From CATQHW01 sp965215345 (lineage in GTDB: Bacteria > Spirochaetota > Spirochaetia > SZUA-6 > Bin103), in the NCBI GenBank assembly GCA_965215345.1, contig CBDCDL010000001.1:186001-250000 (forward strand): a stretch of 64,000 bases of DNA. Reading direction: 5' to 3'. A program made the translations under genes and the position numbers. Positions 26,052 through 34,013 of this stretch are shown piece after piece (position 1 is the first letter of the stretch; every line of letters starts with the position of its first letter). The notes under the pieces were generated by a model that ran no database searches, was not told the DNA's origin, and saw nothing but the letters and a program-made list of their open reading frames with translations.

Positions 26052-26468
26052 ATGCTTTCTTATCCAATCACGTTGGAACATGACGACGGGGCCGTACTCG
26101 TTACGGCCCCGGATTTTCCAGAACTCACGACGTTCGGAGACGATCGAGCCGAGGCGCTTGAGCGCGCGGTCGGGGCGCTCGAAGAAGCCGTCGCCGCGCG
26201 CATCTATGCTCGGCAGGACATTCCGGAGCCTTCGCATGGCGCGATTCGTGTCCCGCTGCCGACCCTCACCGCCGTCAAGGTGATCCTGTACCAAGGCATG
26301 CGCGATCAGGGAATCGGCAAAGCCGAGCTGGCCCGCCGTCTGCGTTGGCACCTGCCGCAGGTCGATCGTGTCCTGGACGTGAACCATCACTCGCGGCTCG
26401 ACCAGATGGATCTCGCTCTGGGCGCCATCGGGCTCCGCCTGGAAGTGAAGTCGAAAGAAGCAGCATAG
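26052..26468 (+). CDS. HicB-family antitoxin with C-terminal HTH, no HicA partner
   Basis: The 138-residue protein has the HicB domain (YPITLEHDDGAVLVTAPDFP, ELTTFGDDRAEAL) followed by a helical DNA-binding region with an Xre-like turn (GKAELARRLRWHLPQVDRVL). This is the long HicB type that represses its own operon. In this type hicA normally lies directly upstream; the upstream 300 bases contain no HicA frame and downstream there is only the isomerase gene. It is therefore a solitary antitoxin or a stand-alone regulator. Start ATG at 26052. Confidence 0.8.
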   Translation: MLSYPITLEHDDGAVLVTAPDFPELTTFGDDRAEALERAVGALEEAVAARIYARQDIPEPSHGAIRVPLPTLTAVKVILYQGMRDQGIGKAELARRLRWHLPQVDRVLDVNHHSRLDQMDLALGAIGLRLEVKSKEAA

Positions 26469-26525
26469 CCGCTGCATGGGCTCTGCCGGCCGCGGAGTGG
26501 TGGCGCGCGGGCGGTCCCAAGTGAC

Positions 26526-27344
26526 ATGATGCGGCCAACCATGATCAAGCTCTCAGCGAACACCGTTCTCTTCGGCCGGTCCGGATTCGCCACCGCGGCG
26601 CGGTTGCTGTCCGCAGCCGGCTACGACGGGGTCGAGGTCGCGGCCCTGGCCGGCATGTGCGAGCACCTGAGACTGTCGAACTGGCGCGCGCAGGCGGCCG
26701 AGTTGCGCACCGTCCTCCACGATCACGGCCTGCAGCCGCTGGCGATGGAGGAATCCGCCCTCGACGAGGAACGCCTGCGCCCGGCCTTCGAGGCGGCCGC
26801 CGAGATCGGCATCCCGGTGGTGTGCATCGGCTCCGGCGGCACCGCCGGCGACGGGGACTCCCTCAAGTCCGCCGTGGAGCGGATCGCCGCCCTGTCGGAC
26901 GAGGCGCACGCGCACGGGGTCACCCTCTGCCTGAAGGCGCACGTGGGCAGCGCCGTGCACGACACGCCGACCACGCTGGCCGCCATGAAGGCGATCGACT
27001 CGCCGGGGTTCGGCGTCAACATGGACCCCAGCCACATCCACCGCGCGGGCGAGGATGTGGTCGAGGCGCTGCGCGCCGTGGTCGGCCGCGTGCGGCACGT
27101 GCACATCCGCGACTGTCCGTCGCGGGAACCCTCGCCCGGACCTCCCGCCCGGCAGGCGTGCGGGCGCGGCCAGATCGACCTGGCCGGCTACTGCGGCGTG
27201 CTGGCGGAGGCCGGCTACGACGGCGCGCTGAGCCTTGAGGTGATCGGCGCGCAGACCTGGGATGATCCGGCCGCCAGCGCCGTCATCGCCGCGGAGAGCG
27301 CGGGCTACCTCAACGCCTGCCTGAAGACCCTGGGGGCGCGCTGA
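26526..27344 (+). CDS. sugar phosphate isomerase/epimerase family protein (xylose isomerase-like TIM barrel)
   Basis: The 272-residue protein has the AP-endonuclease-2/xylose isomerase-like barrel pattern: GYDGVEVAAL at strand 2, VVCIGSGG, LCLKAHVGSAVHDTP and the metal-binding strands GFGVNMDPSHIHRAGED and VRHVHIRDC near the C-terminus. The reaction is unknown; members isomerise or epimerise sugars, inositols or their phosphates. It heads an operon with the sulfatase-fold gene (1-base overlap) and the dehydrogenase. The start could instead be the ATG at 26541, because homologues begin just before IKLSANTVLF. Confidence 0.82.
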   Translation: MMRPTMIKLSANTVLFGRSGFATAARLLSAAGYDGVEVAALAGMCEHLRLSNWRAQAAELRTVLHDHGLQPLAMEESALDEERLRPAFEAAAEIGIPVVCIGSGGTAGDGDSLKSAVERIAALSDEAHAHGVTLCLKAHVGSAVHDTPTTLAAMKAIDSPGFGVNMDPSHIHRAGEDVVEALRAVVGRVRHVHIRDCPSREPSPGPPARQACGRGQIDLAGYCGVLAEAGYDGALSLEVIGAQTWDDPAASAVIAAESAGYLNACLKTLGAR

Positions 27345-28759
27345 TGGCAGCTCGGAAGCTGATGGGATCGCGACCCAACCTGCTGCTGATCGCGATCGAC
27401 AGCCTGCGGCGCGACCACATGAGCCTGTACGGCTACCACCGGCTGACCACCCCGCACATCGCCCGCTTCGCGGAGCAGGCCACCATGTTCCGCCAGCCGT
27501 TCAGCCCCAGCGTGCCCACCACGCCCGCCTACGCGTCGATGCTCACCGGCCGCGACTGCTTCGGCACCGGCGTGGTGGGGCTGCGCCACAAGGGCGACGT
27601 GGCCGCTTCGATGCTTCCTGAGATCCTGGAGCAGGCCGGCTACTCGACCTGCTGCGTCGGGTTTCCCGGCAATCCGGCCTCGCGAGGCTTCCGGACCTAC
27701 CTGGAGTACGACGGCTGGGGAGACGTGCCCGGCAGCATGCCCAAGGCGCACGCCCTGAACGAGGTCACCGTCCCGTATCTGCGGACGGTGGCCGGCGGCG
27801 ACGATCCCTTCTTCCTGTTCCTGCGCCACATGGACCCGCACAGCCCGTACCTGCCGCCGGCGCCGTTCGACCGCCTCTTCTACGAGGGAGACGAGCTCGA
27901 CCCGTCCAACCACTCGCTGGACGGCCTGTACGCGTTCGCGCCGTTCGCCGACTACTTCAGCTCCTGGTTTCCGGGCAAGGTCACCGACGCCCGGTTCGTC
28001 AACAGCCTCTACGACGGGGCGGTCGCCTACATGGACGCGGCGATCGGCCGGCTGTTCACGGTCCTCGACCGGCTCGGCCTGGCCGAGAACACCGTGGTGG
28101 TCATCACCGCCGATCACGGCGAGACCCTGGACGAGCACGAGTGCTGGTACGACCACCACGGCCTGTACGAGCCGAACCTGCTGGTGCCCCTGATCATCCG
28201 CGCTCCCGGACAGCTCCCGGCAGGCGCGCGGATCGATCCCTGGGTGCAGACCAGGGACATGACGCCGACCATGCTGGAGTTGCTGGGCGTGGATCCGGGG
28301 CTGGAGTTCGACGGCCGCAGCTTGGTGCCGCTCGCGCGCGGCGAGCCGTTCGTCCCGGAAAGCGAGCTCTACCTGACCGAGGCGACCTGGATGCGCAAGC
28401 ACGGCTGGCGCACGCCGGAATGGAAGCTCATCCACGCGCTGGAGCCCGACTTCCACTTCAAGCCGGAGGTGGAGCTGTTCAACCTGGCGCGCGACCCGGA
28501 AGAGCTGGACAACCTGGCCGAGCGGGAACCTGGCGTGGTCGCCCTGCTGGAGGAGCGGATGGCCGCCCACATCGAGCGCCGCGAGGCGCAGACCGGCCGG
28601 CGCAACCCGATGTACACCCAGCTCGGCTGGCACGGCGCCGGCGACAAGCCGTTCACCTCCTCGGAGGAAGCCTACCGCACGCTCCACCTCGGCAGCCGCA
28701 AGCAGGCGCAGCGCCTGCAGGCCAACCTCGCCGACGAGGACAAGGATTCGCAGCCATGA
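27344..28759 (+). CDS. sulfatase-fold (alkaline phosphatase superfamily) hydrolase lacking the formylglycine Cys
   Basis: The 471-residue protein has the sulfatase fold: NLLLIAIDSLRRDHMSLYGY at the start (first metal Asp), the active-site loop, and VVVITADHGETLDEHECWYD with the second Asp-His pair. The active-site loop reads SVPTTPAYASMLTGRD. True sulfatases have (C/S)xPxR here; this protein has Thr at the nucleophile position and Tyr in place of Arg. Formylglycine cannot form, so it may be a phosphatase/phosphodiesterase-like enzyme with a Thr nucleophile. No signal peptide is seen. It overlaps both neighbours, so it is co-transcribed with the isomerase-like and dehydrogenase genes. Confidence 0.85.
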   Translation: MAARKLMGSRPNLLLIAIDSLRRDHMSLYGYHRLTTPHIARFAEQATMFRQPFSPSVPTTPAYASMLTGRDCFGTGVVGLRHKGDVAASMLPEILEQAGYSTCCVGFPGNPASRGFRTYLEYDGWGDVPGSMPKAHALNEVTVPYLRTVAGGDDPFFLFLRHMDPHSPYLPPAPFDRLFYEGDELDPSNHSLDGLYAFAPFADYFSSWFPGKVTDARFVNSLYDGAVAYMDAAIGRLFTVLDRLGLAENTVVVITADHGETLDEHECWYDHHGLYEPNLLVPLIIRAPGQLPAGARIDPWVQTRDMTPTMLELLGVDPGLEFDGRSLVPLARGEPFVPESELYLTEATWMRKHGWRTPEWKLIHALEPDFHFKPEVELFNLARDPEELDNLAEREPGVVALLEERMAAHIERREAQTGRRNPMYTQLGWHGAGDKPFTSSEEAYRTLHLGSRKQAQRLQANLADEDKDSQP

Positions 28760-29790
28760 CCACCTGCAAGAAGGCGATCCTCCACGGACCCGGCGACCTG
28801 CGCATCGAGGAGGACACCCTCGACACCGACCACCTGGCGCCGGACGAGGTATGGGTGCAGACCACGGTCAGCGCCCTGAAGATCGGCACCGACCGCGGCA
28901 ACTACGAGGGCGCGGAACGGGTTCCCGGCGCGCCCGACTACCCGCGCGGGGTCGGCGACAGCAACTTCGGCATCGTGCGCGGAGTGGGGAGCGCCGTGCA
29001 GCACCTGGCGGTCGGCGACCGGGTGATCTCGGGCACGTGGCACCAGTCGATGTACATCATGCGGGCGGGCGAGGATCCCGCGAAGGTCCCGGACGGCGCC
29101 GATCCCGAGGACGCCGTGTACGGCAACCTCTATGCGCTGAGCGCGCTCTGCTACCACAAGGCGCTGTTCCGGCCCGGCGAGACGGTGGCCGTGGTCGGGC
29201 TGGGAACGCTGGGGCTGGGCGCGGTGGCGCTGGGGCCGCTGTTCGGCGCGCGCACGGTCGCGCTGGGCAACAGCGATATCCGCCTGCGGGCGGCGCGCAC
29301 CATGGGTGCGCACGAGGCGCTCATGTCCGACGATCCGGATCTGCATGCCAAGCTCGACCGCTTCAGCGGCGGGCGCGGCATCGACCTGGTGATCCTGACC
29401 GCCAATCCGTGGCCGGCCTACAAGACCTCGCTGGAGATCGTGCGCCGGGACGGCCGCGTGGCGATCGTCAGCCTGCTCGGCCGCGGCGAGGAGGACCTGG
29501 ACTTCAACCCGCTGGCCATGCAGCTCTTCTACGACAAGGCGGTCACGCTGATCGCCGTCAGCGGCGGCGACCCGAGCCTCTATCCGCGCCCGGCCGAGCT
29601 GACCGGCATGGCCGCCGGCACGCGCCACCACCGGCCGCACGTGCTGCAGCTCATGGCCGACGGCGTGCTCAGACCAAGCAAGCTGATCACCCACCGGCTC
29701 CACTACACCGAGATGAAACAGGCGTACGACATGGCGTTCAAGCGGGACAAGACGATGATGAACGTCGTCTTCGACTGGAGCGAGGCGTAG
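28756..29790 (+). CDS. zinc-type alcohol dehydrogenase family (MDR) oxidoreductase
   Basis: The 344-residue protein has an N-terminal GroES-like domain (VWVQTTVSALKIGTDRGNYE) and a Rossmann domain starting with VAVVGLGTLGLG near residues 149-160. It lacks the four-cysteine structural zinc loop typical of classical members. The true start is the ATG at 28756, in a 4-base overlap with the sulfatase-fold gene; a longer frame starting at 28141 is a shadow. Substrate unknown; the operon suggests a sugar or polyol degradation step. Confidence 0.85.
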   Translation: MTTCKKAILHGPGDLRIEEDTLDTDHLAPDEVWVQTTVSALKIGTDRGNYEGAERVPGAPDYPRGVGDSNFGIVRGVGSAVQHLAVGDRVISGTWHQSMYIMRAGEDPAKVPDGADPEDAVYGNLYALSALCYHKALFRPGETVAVVGLGTLGLGAVALGPLFGARTVALGNSDIRLRAARTMGAHEALMSDDPDLHAKLDRFSGGRGIDLVILTANPWPAYKTSLEIVRRDGRVAIVSLLGRGEEDLDFNPLAMQLFYDKAVTLIAVSGGDPSLYPRPAELTGMAAGTRHHRPHVLQLMADGVLRPSKLITHRLHYTEMKQAYDMAFKRDKTMMNVVFDWSEA

Positions 29791-29917
29791 CCGCCCCAAG
29801 AACCGTCGCCTCCGGCTCCGCTTCTTGGCCCATCCCCACCTTCCGCAACGGAGTCCGTCGGTTTGCCGCCGACGCGCCAATCCGACAGACTCCTGCGCGA
29901 GGAACGAAAGGCCCGAG

Positions 29918-31033
29918 GTGTTGATCTTCGACGGGGACTATCCGGCCAACGTGGCGGTGCGGCTCAACGCCGATCTCACTCGTCCGATCGGCGAGGTGCG
30001 CGCCGCGCCGCCGGCCGGCGTGGCCGGCGAGGATCCCCACTACCAGTCGAATCTCATGGCGTCGGTGCCCGAACAGCGCCGCGCCGGCATCGCCGCCTTC
30101 ATCGGGAAGCTGACCGCGCGCGTCCACCGCCCGGGCGCGCAGCTCTCGGGGTACCGGTCAGGCGAGCTGGCCTGCGCGGAGACGTGGGGTCAGGTCTCCT
30201 TCTACCGGATCATGGCGCGGCGCGGGCACTACCGCATCCTGACCTCAGCGGCCGATCTGGCCGATCACATGCGCGACTGGGAGGAGGCCCGGAGCGCCGG
30301 AGCGGGCTTCGACGGCCTTCCGGTGGGCGTGGTCATCGGACTGGAAGGCGCGGACCCGATCCTGGACACCGAGTCCCTGGAGGAGTTCCACGCGGCCGGC
30401 CTGCGCATCGTCAGCCTCACCCACTACGACACCAGCGCGTACGGGCACGGCACGGGCACGGGTACCGAGGGCGGGCTGTTTCCGCCGGCGGACCGGCTGC
30501 TCTCCGACATGAGCCGGCTGGGCATCGTGCTGGACACCACGCACGCCTCCGACGCGACCATCACGCAGGCGCTCGACCGGTACGCCGGCCCCGTGATCGC
30601 CACGCACCAGAACTGCCGGGCGCTCGTTCCGGGCGAGCGGCAGTTCCCGGACGAGATCCTGCGCGCGATCATCGAGCGCGACGGCGTGATCGGCGTGTCG
30701 ATGGACACCGCCATGCTGTACCGCGGCGGCATCGACTGGGCCAACGTGGTGGGACTGCAGCGCCCGTTCGGCAAGGCGGACGTCACGCTCGACGACCTGG
30801 CCGACCACATCGACCACATCTGTCAGCTCGCCGGTGACGCCCGGCACGCCGGCATCGGCGGCGACACCGACGGTCAGGGCGGACGCACCGGGGCGCCGGC
30901 GGAGATCGATACCGTGGTCGACTACCACCGGCTGGCGGACGTGCTGGCCCACCGCGGCTACGGCGACGACCAGGTCACCGACGTCATGTACCGCAACTGG
31001 GTCAGGTTCTTTTCCCGTCATCTTGACGGCTAA
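29918..31033 (+). CDS. membrane dipeptidase (peptidase M19) family protein
   Basis: The 371-residue protein (from a GTG at 29918) shows M19 features: VVIGLEGADP (bridging Glu), IVSLTHYD, VIATHQNCRAL with the conserved His, and GIGGDTDGQGG near the C-terminus. The N-terminal zinc pair, usually DxHxD (DGHND), reads FDGDYPAN here, so the first His is not present and metal binding may be altered. Most related proteins hydrolyse dipeptides or act on modified amino-acid derivatives. The start is uncertain; an ATG at 29825 would add a basic stretch unlike the family. It follows the dehydrogenase by 127 bases. Confidence 0.8.
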   Translation: MLIFDGDYPANVAVRLNADLTRPIGEVRAAPPAGVAGEDPHYQSNLMASVPEQRRAGIAAFIGKLTARVHRPGAQLSGYRSGELACAETWGQVSFYRIMARRGHYRILTSAADLADHMRDWEEARSAGAGFDGLPVGVVIGLEGADPILDTESLEEFHAAGLRIVSLTHYDTSAYGHGTGTGTEGGLFPPADRLLSDMSRLGIVLDTTHASDATITQALDRYAGPVIATHQNCRALVPGERQFPDEILRAIIERDGVIGVSMDTAMLYRGGIDWANVVGLQRPFGKADVTLDDLADHIDHICQLAGDARHAGIGGDTDGQGGRTGAPAEIDTVVDYHRLADVLAHRGYGDDQVTDVMYRNWVRFFSRHLDG

Positions 31034-31344
31034 GCCGGTCCGCGCCATGGGCCGCTGAGGCCGACGACAGGGCCGGCCTTCCATGGACAAGCCTGACGCG
31101 GTGCCGGCGCGCGTCGGTTTCTTATCTGACAATTATCTCGGAGGCCGTATTACGGCACAAATGCGTCTTACGCATCGGTATACAAGGACATGTGTCCACA
31201 GATTCCGAAATAGTCTCCTCGATCGTGCGAAACCGAGCTCGACTGCTTCCGAATCCCGACCTCCACACGCCTGGTACGCCCCCTACAGGCACTCCTCCGC
31301 CGGCTCCGTCTCCAAAACAGGATTACCGGACAGGGGACAAGGCT
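31034..31344. other. intergenic region with two adjacent inverted repeats
   Basis: No gene is seen. Two perfect inverted repeats stand side by side: GCCGTA-T-TACGGC (31144-31156) and ATGCGT-CTT-ACGCAT (31161-31175), both in a stretch less GC-rich than its surroundings. They may be operators or a recombination boundary, because the CRISPR-associated region begins just to the right. The region separates the metabolic operon from the DUF697 gene, tail to tail. Confidence 0.4.
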
Positions 31345-31800
31345 CTATCCACGCTTCAGGGCCTGCAAGACCCTCTGAGTAATCCTACGCGTCGATTGTC
31401 CTGCAGGCTCGGCCCGCGCGGCATCGGCCAGCACGGCAATGTAGGTCTCGCCCAGCGCCATGGTGAGGATGCCGGCGGTCCCTGCCGAAATCAGTCCGCC
31501 GGCGACCGTGCCTAGTCCGGGAACGAACTTCAGGATATTGGATACGATGCTTCGCCCCAAGTTGGTCGTGATCGCGGTTCCGACCATCCCGGCGAGGGAC
31601 TTCTCGGGCAGCGCGACTCCGAAGATCGCCGAGATCTCTTTGAGCATGAGAGTCTGAATCGGTACCAGCATCGCAGCGTCCGAGAACGGTATCGGGCTTG
31701 CGCCCACCGCCGTCGCCACGGCAGCAGCCGCCACGACTTCCTTGTGCGCTTTCTTCTTTTTGAGCTCGACGCTCGCCTTGGTTGCGTAGTATCTGATCAT
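31345..31800 (-). CDS. DUF697-type membrane protein (intact copy)
   Basis: The 151-residue protein resembles the C-terminal DUF697 domain of YcjF/GTPase-linked proteins: AAAAVATAVGASPIPFSDAA, MLVPIQTLM, then GMVGTAITTNLGRSIV and FVPGLGTVAGG. It has several amphipathic or membrane-inserting helices and no P-loop. It lies 77 bases downstream of the nuclease/glycine-zipper gene on the same strand and is probably its partner. A frameshifted duplicate lies at 44022-44385. Position beside the type III CRISPR genes suggests an accessory membrane effector, which is unproven. Confidence 0.7.
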   Translation of the reverse strand: MIRYYATKASVELKKKKAHKEVVAAAAVATAVGASPIPFSDAAMLVPIQTLMLKEISAIFGVALPEKSLAGMVGTAITTNLGRSIVSNILKFVPGLGTVAGGLISAGTAGILTMALGETYIAVLADAARAEPAGQSTRRITQRVLQALKRG

Positions 31801-31877
31801 GCTATGTCCTCCAGTCTTCGAATCGGTCGAGCGAAGCGAGTGTCGGTTTCATGGCAGGCAGTACTCCATTACGCAGG

Positions 31878-32924
31878 TCAGTAGCCGACCCACAGCTTGC
31901 CGAGTCCGCGGCCCAGTCCGCCGCCCCCGAGCGAACCCGCGAGCCCACCGATCACCGCGCCTACCACGGTGCCGACGCCCGGAATGACGGAGCCGACCGC
32001 CGCTCCGGCGGCAGCGCCGCCGATCGCGCCTCCCGTGGAGCCAGCGGTCTGTACGGTGCGGACGCCGTATTCCTGACCGTCGATTTTGCCCCTGAGCACC
32101 TGGACGGTGTTGAACATCTGCTCGACCAGTCCGAACGCGACCGCGGTGCCGGGGTTGGAGCCGGCGAACCGTTTGAGCCCCTCCGCTCCTGCTCTCCGTC
32201 CGACGGCTTTCATCGCTTCCTTCGCTCCGAGCGCTACGATCGTCCTGACGGTCGAGTCGACGGTCGCCTTGGCACCGATCACGACGACCCGTTGCGCATA
32301 CTCGGCGAGGTCGATCCGTCCGGTAAGCAACTCCTTGAGACTCCCCAAAGCCTCCGCGCCGGCTCCCAGCACGCCTCCCGTCACGCCCGCCTTGCCGGCG
32401 AATCCGGCGATGTCCAGCGCGTTGTTGAGCAGCAGGTTGTTGTTGGGCACCTTCGCCCCGGCGTTGTCGGCGGCGCGGGTGGTGGAACGGCTTGACACCC
32501 CCGAAGACCGCACCCTCTTCGTAACCCCGGCGGCTCTGAACTTCTCGGCCGTCTCGCGGGTGCCGACGAGGCGGGCGGTCCGGTACTGGCCCGCCGCCAC
32601 CCGATGCTGCACCTCTCGGACGCAGGCGTCGCTGATGCAGTCCTTGGCCTGGATGCGCTCTACCACGCGACGGTTCTGCGTCGTGACCAAGTCCACGGTC
32701 CTTGCGTTCGCCGAGCGGGTGACGTCGGTTCTCCGGCCCGACAGAAGCGCACCCAGGGTCAGGTTGCGCCTCTCGCGGATCGCTATCTCGAGGATGTTGC
32801 CCTTGAGCTGAGGTCCTCTCCCGGCGCGGCGGACCGCCTCCTGCGCCATATAGTCCCATGCGGTCTCCCGGGCCTGCGCACACCGGGCTCCTGCCGATCG
32901 ATGGCGGGCGTTTCTCGTGGCCAT
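31878..32924 (-). CDS. predicted nuclease/glycine-zipper protein
   Basis: The 348-residue protein starts at the ATG at 32924; the longer frame to 33581 reads through csb2 remnants and is not used. Residues 38-95 hold KGNILE, TVDLV and RIQAKD, giving E46, D78 and Q92-x-K94, which fits a PD-(D/E)xK nuclease core. The C-terminal half is rich in small residues: GGAIGGAAAGAAVGSVIPG and VVGAVIGGLAGSLGGGG form a double glycine-zipper hairpin likely to insert in membranes. It is paired with the DUF697 gene. Shortened copies lie at 33997-34446 and 44452-44514. A membrane-acting effector is suspected; nuclease activity is inferred only from spacing. Confidence 0.65.
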   Translation of the reverse strand: MATRNARHRSAGARCAQARETAWDYMAQEAVRRAGRGPQLKGNILEIAIRERRNLTLGALLSGRRTDVTRSANARTVDLVTTQNRRVVERIQAKDCISDACVREVQHRVAAGQYRTARLVGTRETAEKFRAAGVTKRVRSSGVSSRSTTRAADNAGAKVPNNNLLLNNALDIAGFAGKAGVTGGVLGAGAEALGSLKELLTGRIDLAEYAQRVVVIGAKATVDSTVRTIVALGAKEAMKAVGRRAGAEGLKRFAGSNPGTAVAFGLVEQMFNTVQVLRGKIDGQEYGVRTVQTAGSTGGAIGGAAAGAAVGSVIPGVGTVVGAVIGGLAGSLGGGGLGRGLGKLWVGY

Positions 32925-33091
32925 GAGAGCAACGTAGCGAACGAAATCGGGCGTGCGGGGACGCGGCAACGGTTGCGCGGCAGAAAATCGACGTGATCCC
33001 TGACACATCGCTGGTACGGAATGGAAGAACCGTTCACGTCGCGCCGGTCCCGGTGTCCGTGGCGGCGAACAACCCCAGCCCGAAGTGACAG
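32920..33091 (-). repeat. left arm of a large inverted duplication around 33.5 kb
   Basis: Read on the minus strand, this segment contains the last codons of csb2 (CHFGLGLFAATDTGTGAT, stop at 33034), about 110 bases of leader, and the first codons of the glycine-zipper gene (MATR). The segment at 33832-34013 on the plus strand carries the same order with only scattered differences. The pair is an imperfect inverted repeat whose arms are about 180 bases, separated by about 740 bases. A third, partial copy of the leader plus MATR codons lies on the minus strand at about 44510-44640. Confidence 0.8.
33034..33091 (-). pseudogene. csb2 3'-end remnant (left)
   Basis: Read on the minus strand, the 18 last codons encode CHFGLGLFAATDTGTGAT and a stop. 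These equal the C-terminus of the csb2 fragment on the plus strand at 33888 and resemble the GYGCHFGLGLF glycine-rich end of the truncated Csb2 at 50996. No upstream Csb2 sequence remains in this direction. It is a clear footprint of a type I-G locus that once stood here. Confidence 0.7.
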
Positions 33092-33539
33092 GCTGGAGCC
33101 CGACAGCGTGCTGCCCTCGCAGGCGACGCTGTCGTGGCGCGGTTGCGCAACAACGCGGTGCTGGACCGCATGGCCTCACCGTATCTGCGCCGTACGCCGG
33201 GGCGTCCGCCACGCGAGGGGCAGGTGTGATGCCATGAGCTGCGCTAATAACCAAGTCGCTCCTGGGAGCACGCGCGGCGGGTGGTGCTGGTGGAGCGGCC
33301 CGGCGGGTTGTTCCTCGTTGGATGGGGCAATGCGGCCGCTTGACGCGGCGCGGGCGATGTTCGACCATTCGCTGTATGCTTCCTGCCGGGGACCGCGGAC
33401 TCGTCCGCCCGGCACGGATCATCGTTGTGCGCGCCCGAGGACGCGGCCCTCGGCTGGGGTGCCCATAGCTGACGTGAATTTCCTGTTCATCCACGCTTTG
33501 ACGAGTGTGCACCCCGAGCTCGGAGGCGTGGCGTCTGCT
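33092..33539. other. unassigned stretch between the two csb2 remnants
   Basis: About 450 bases with no convincing gene in any frame. Several translated pieces look degraded (for example LDRMASPYLRRTPGRPPREG and VVLVERPGGLFLVGWGN) but none belongs to a family I recognise. It is probably the broken centre of the inverted duplication. Confidence 0.4.
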
Positions 33540-33888
33540 GCAGCACGGAGCGACGGTCGAGGGAGCGCTGGCCGAGGCCACCGGCTACCCGCGCGAGGTG
33601 CGCCGGCTGGTCCTGCGACGGGCATCGCCAAGCCCGTCACCGTCGGCGCGTATTCAGGTAGACATGCTCCCGTACCTGGAAGTCGGCGGCACGCGCCGGC
33701 TGACGCTCCCGTTCCACCGCTTCCGCTCCCGCGGCCGCGAACGGGCCACCAGCGCGGTTGGAGCGTTCCTTCGCATACGGTTCCCACGGTTCCCGGAGGC
33801 GATCGCGGGACCCGTGGCGCTGGGCTATGCTTGCCACTTCGGGCTGGGGTTGTTCGCCGCCACGGACACCGGGACCGGCGCGACGTGA
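33540..33888 (+). pseudogene. csb2 3' fragment (right)
   Basis: The product reads EGALAEATGYPREVRRLVLR, then RIQVDMLPYLEVGG, then FHRFRSRGRERATSAVG, then GPVALGYACHFGLGLF. Each segment matches, in the same order, the C-terminal half of the Csb2 protein at 50996-52174 (GILAEATGYPREVRRLVQRR, RIQVDVLPHVEVHG, FHRFRSRGRERATDSHG, GPLALGYGCHFGLGLF). Only the last ~115 residues of this Cas5/Cas6-like protein are present, without the first two thirds. No start belongs to it. It is a remnant of a type I-G interference locus. Confidence 0.85.
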
Positions 33889-34013
33889 CCAGTTCTTCCA
33901 TTCCGCACCAGCGATCCGTCAGGGGATCACGTCGATTTTCTGCGGCAACCGTTGCCGTTTCCCCACACGCCCGATTTCGTTCGCTAACCTTCTCTCATGG
34001 CCACGAGAAAACC
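33832..34013 (+). repeat. right arm of the inverted duplication
   Basis: Counterpart of the segment at 32920-33091 in the opposite orientation: csb2 terminal codons, leader bases that include GATCACGTCGATTTTCTGC, then the first MATR codons of the short glycine-zipper gene. Small insertions and substitutions distinguish the arms. The arrangement indicates that one csb2/glycine-zipper junction was copied and inverted. Confidence 0.8.
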
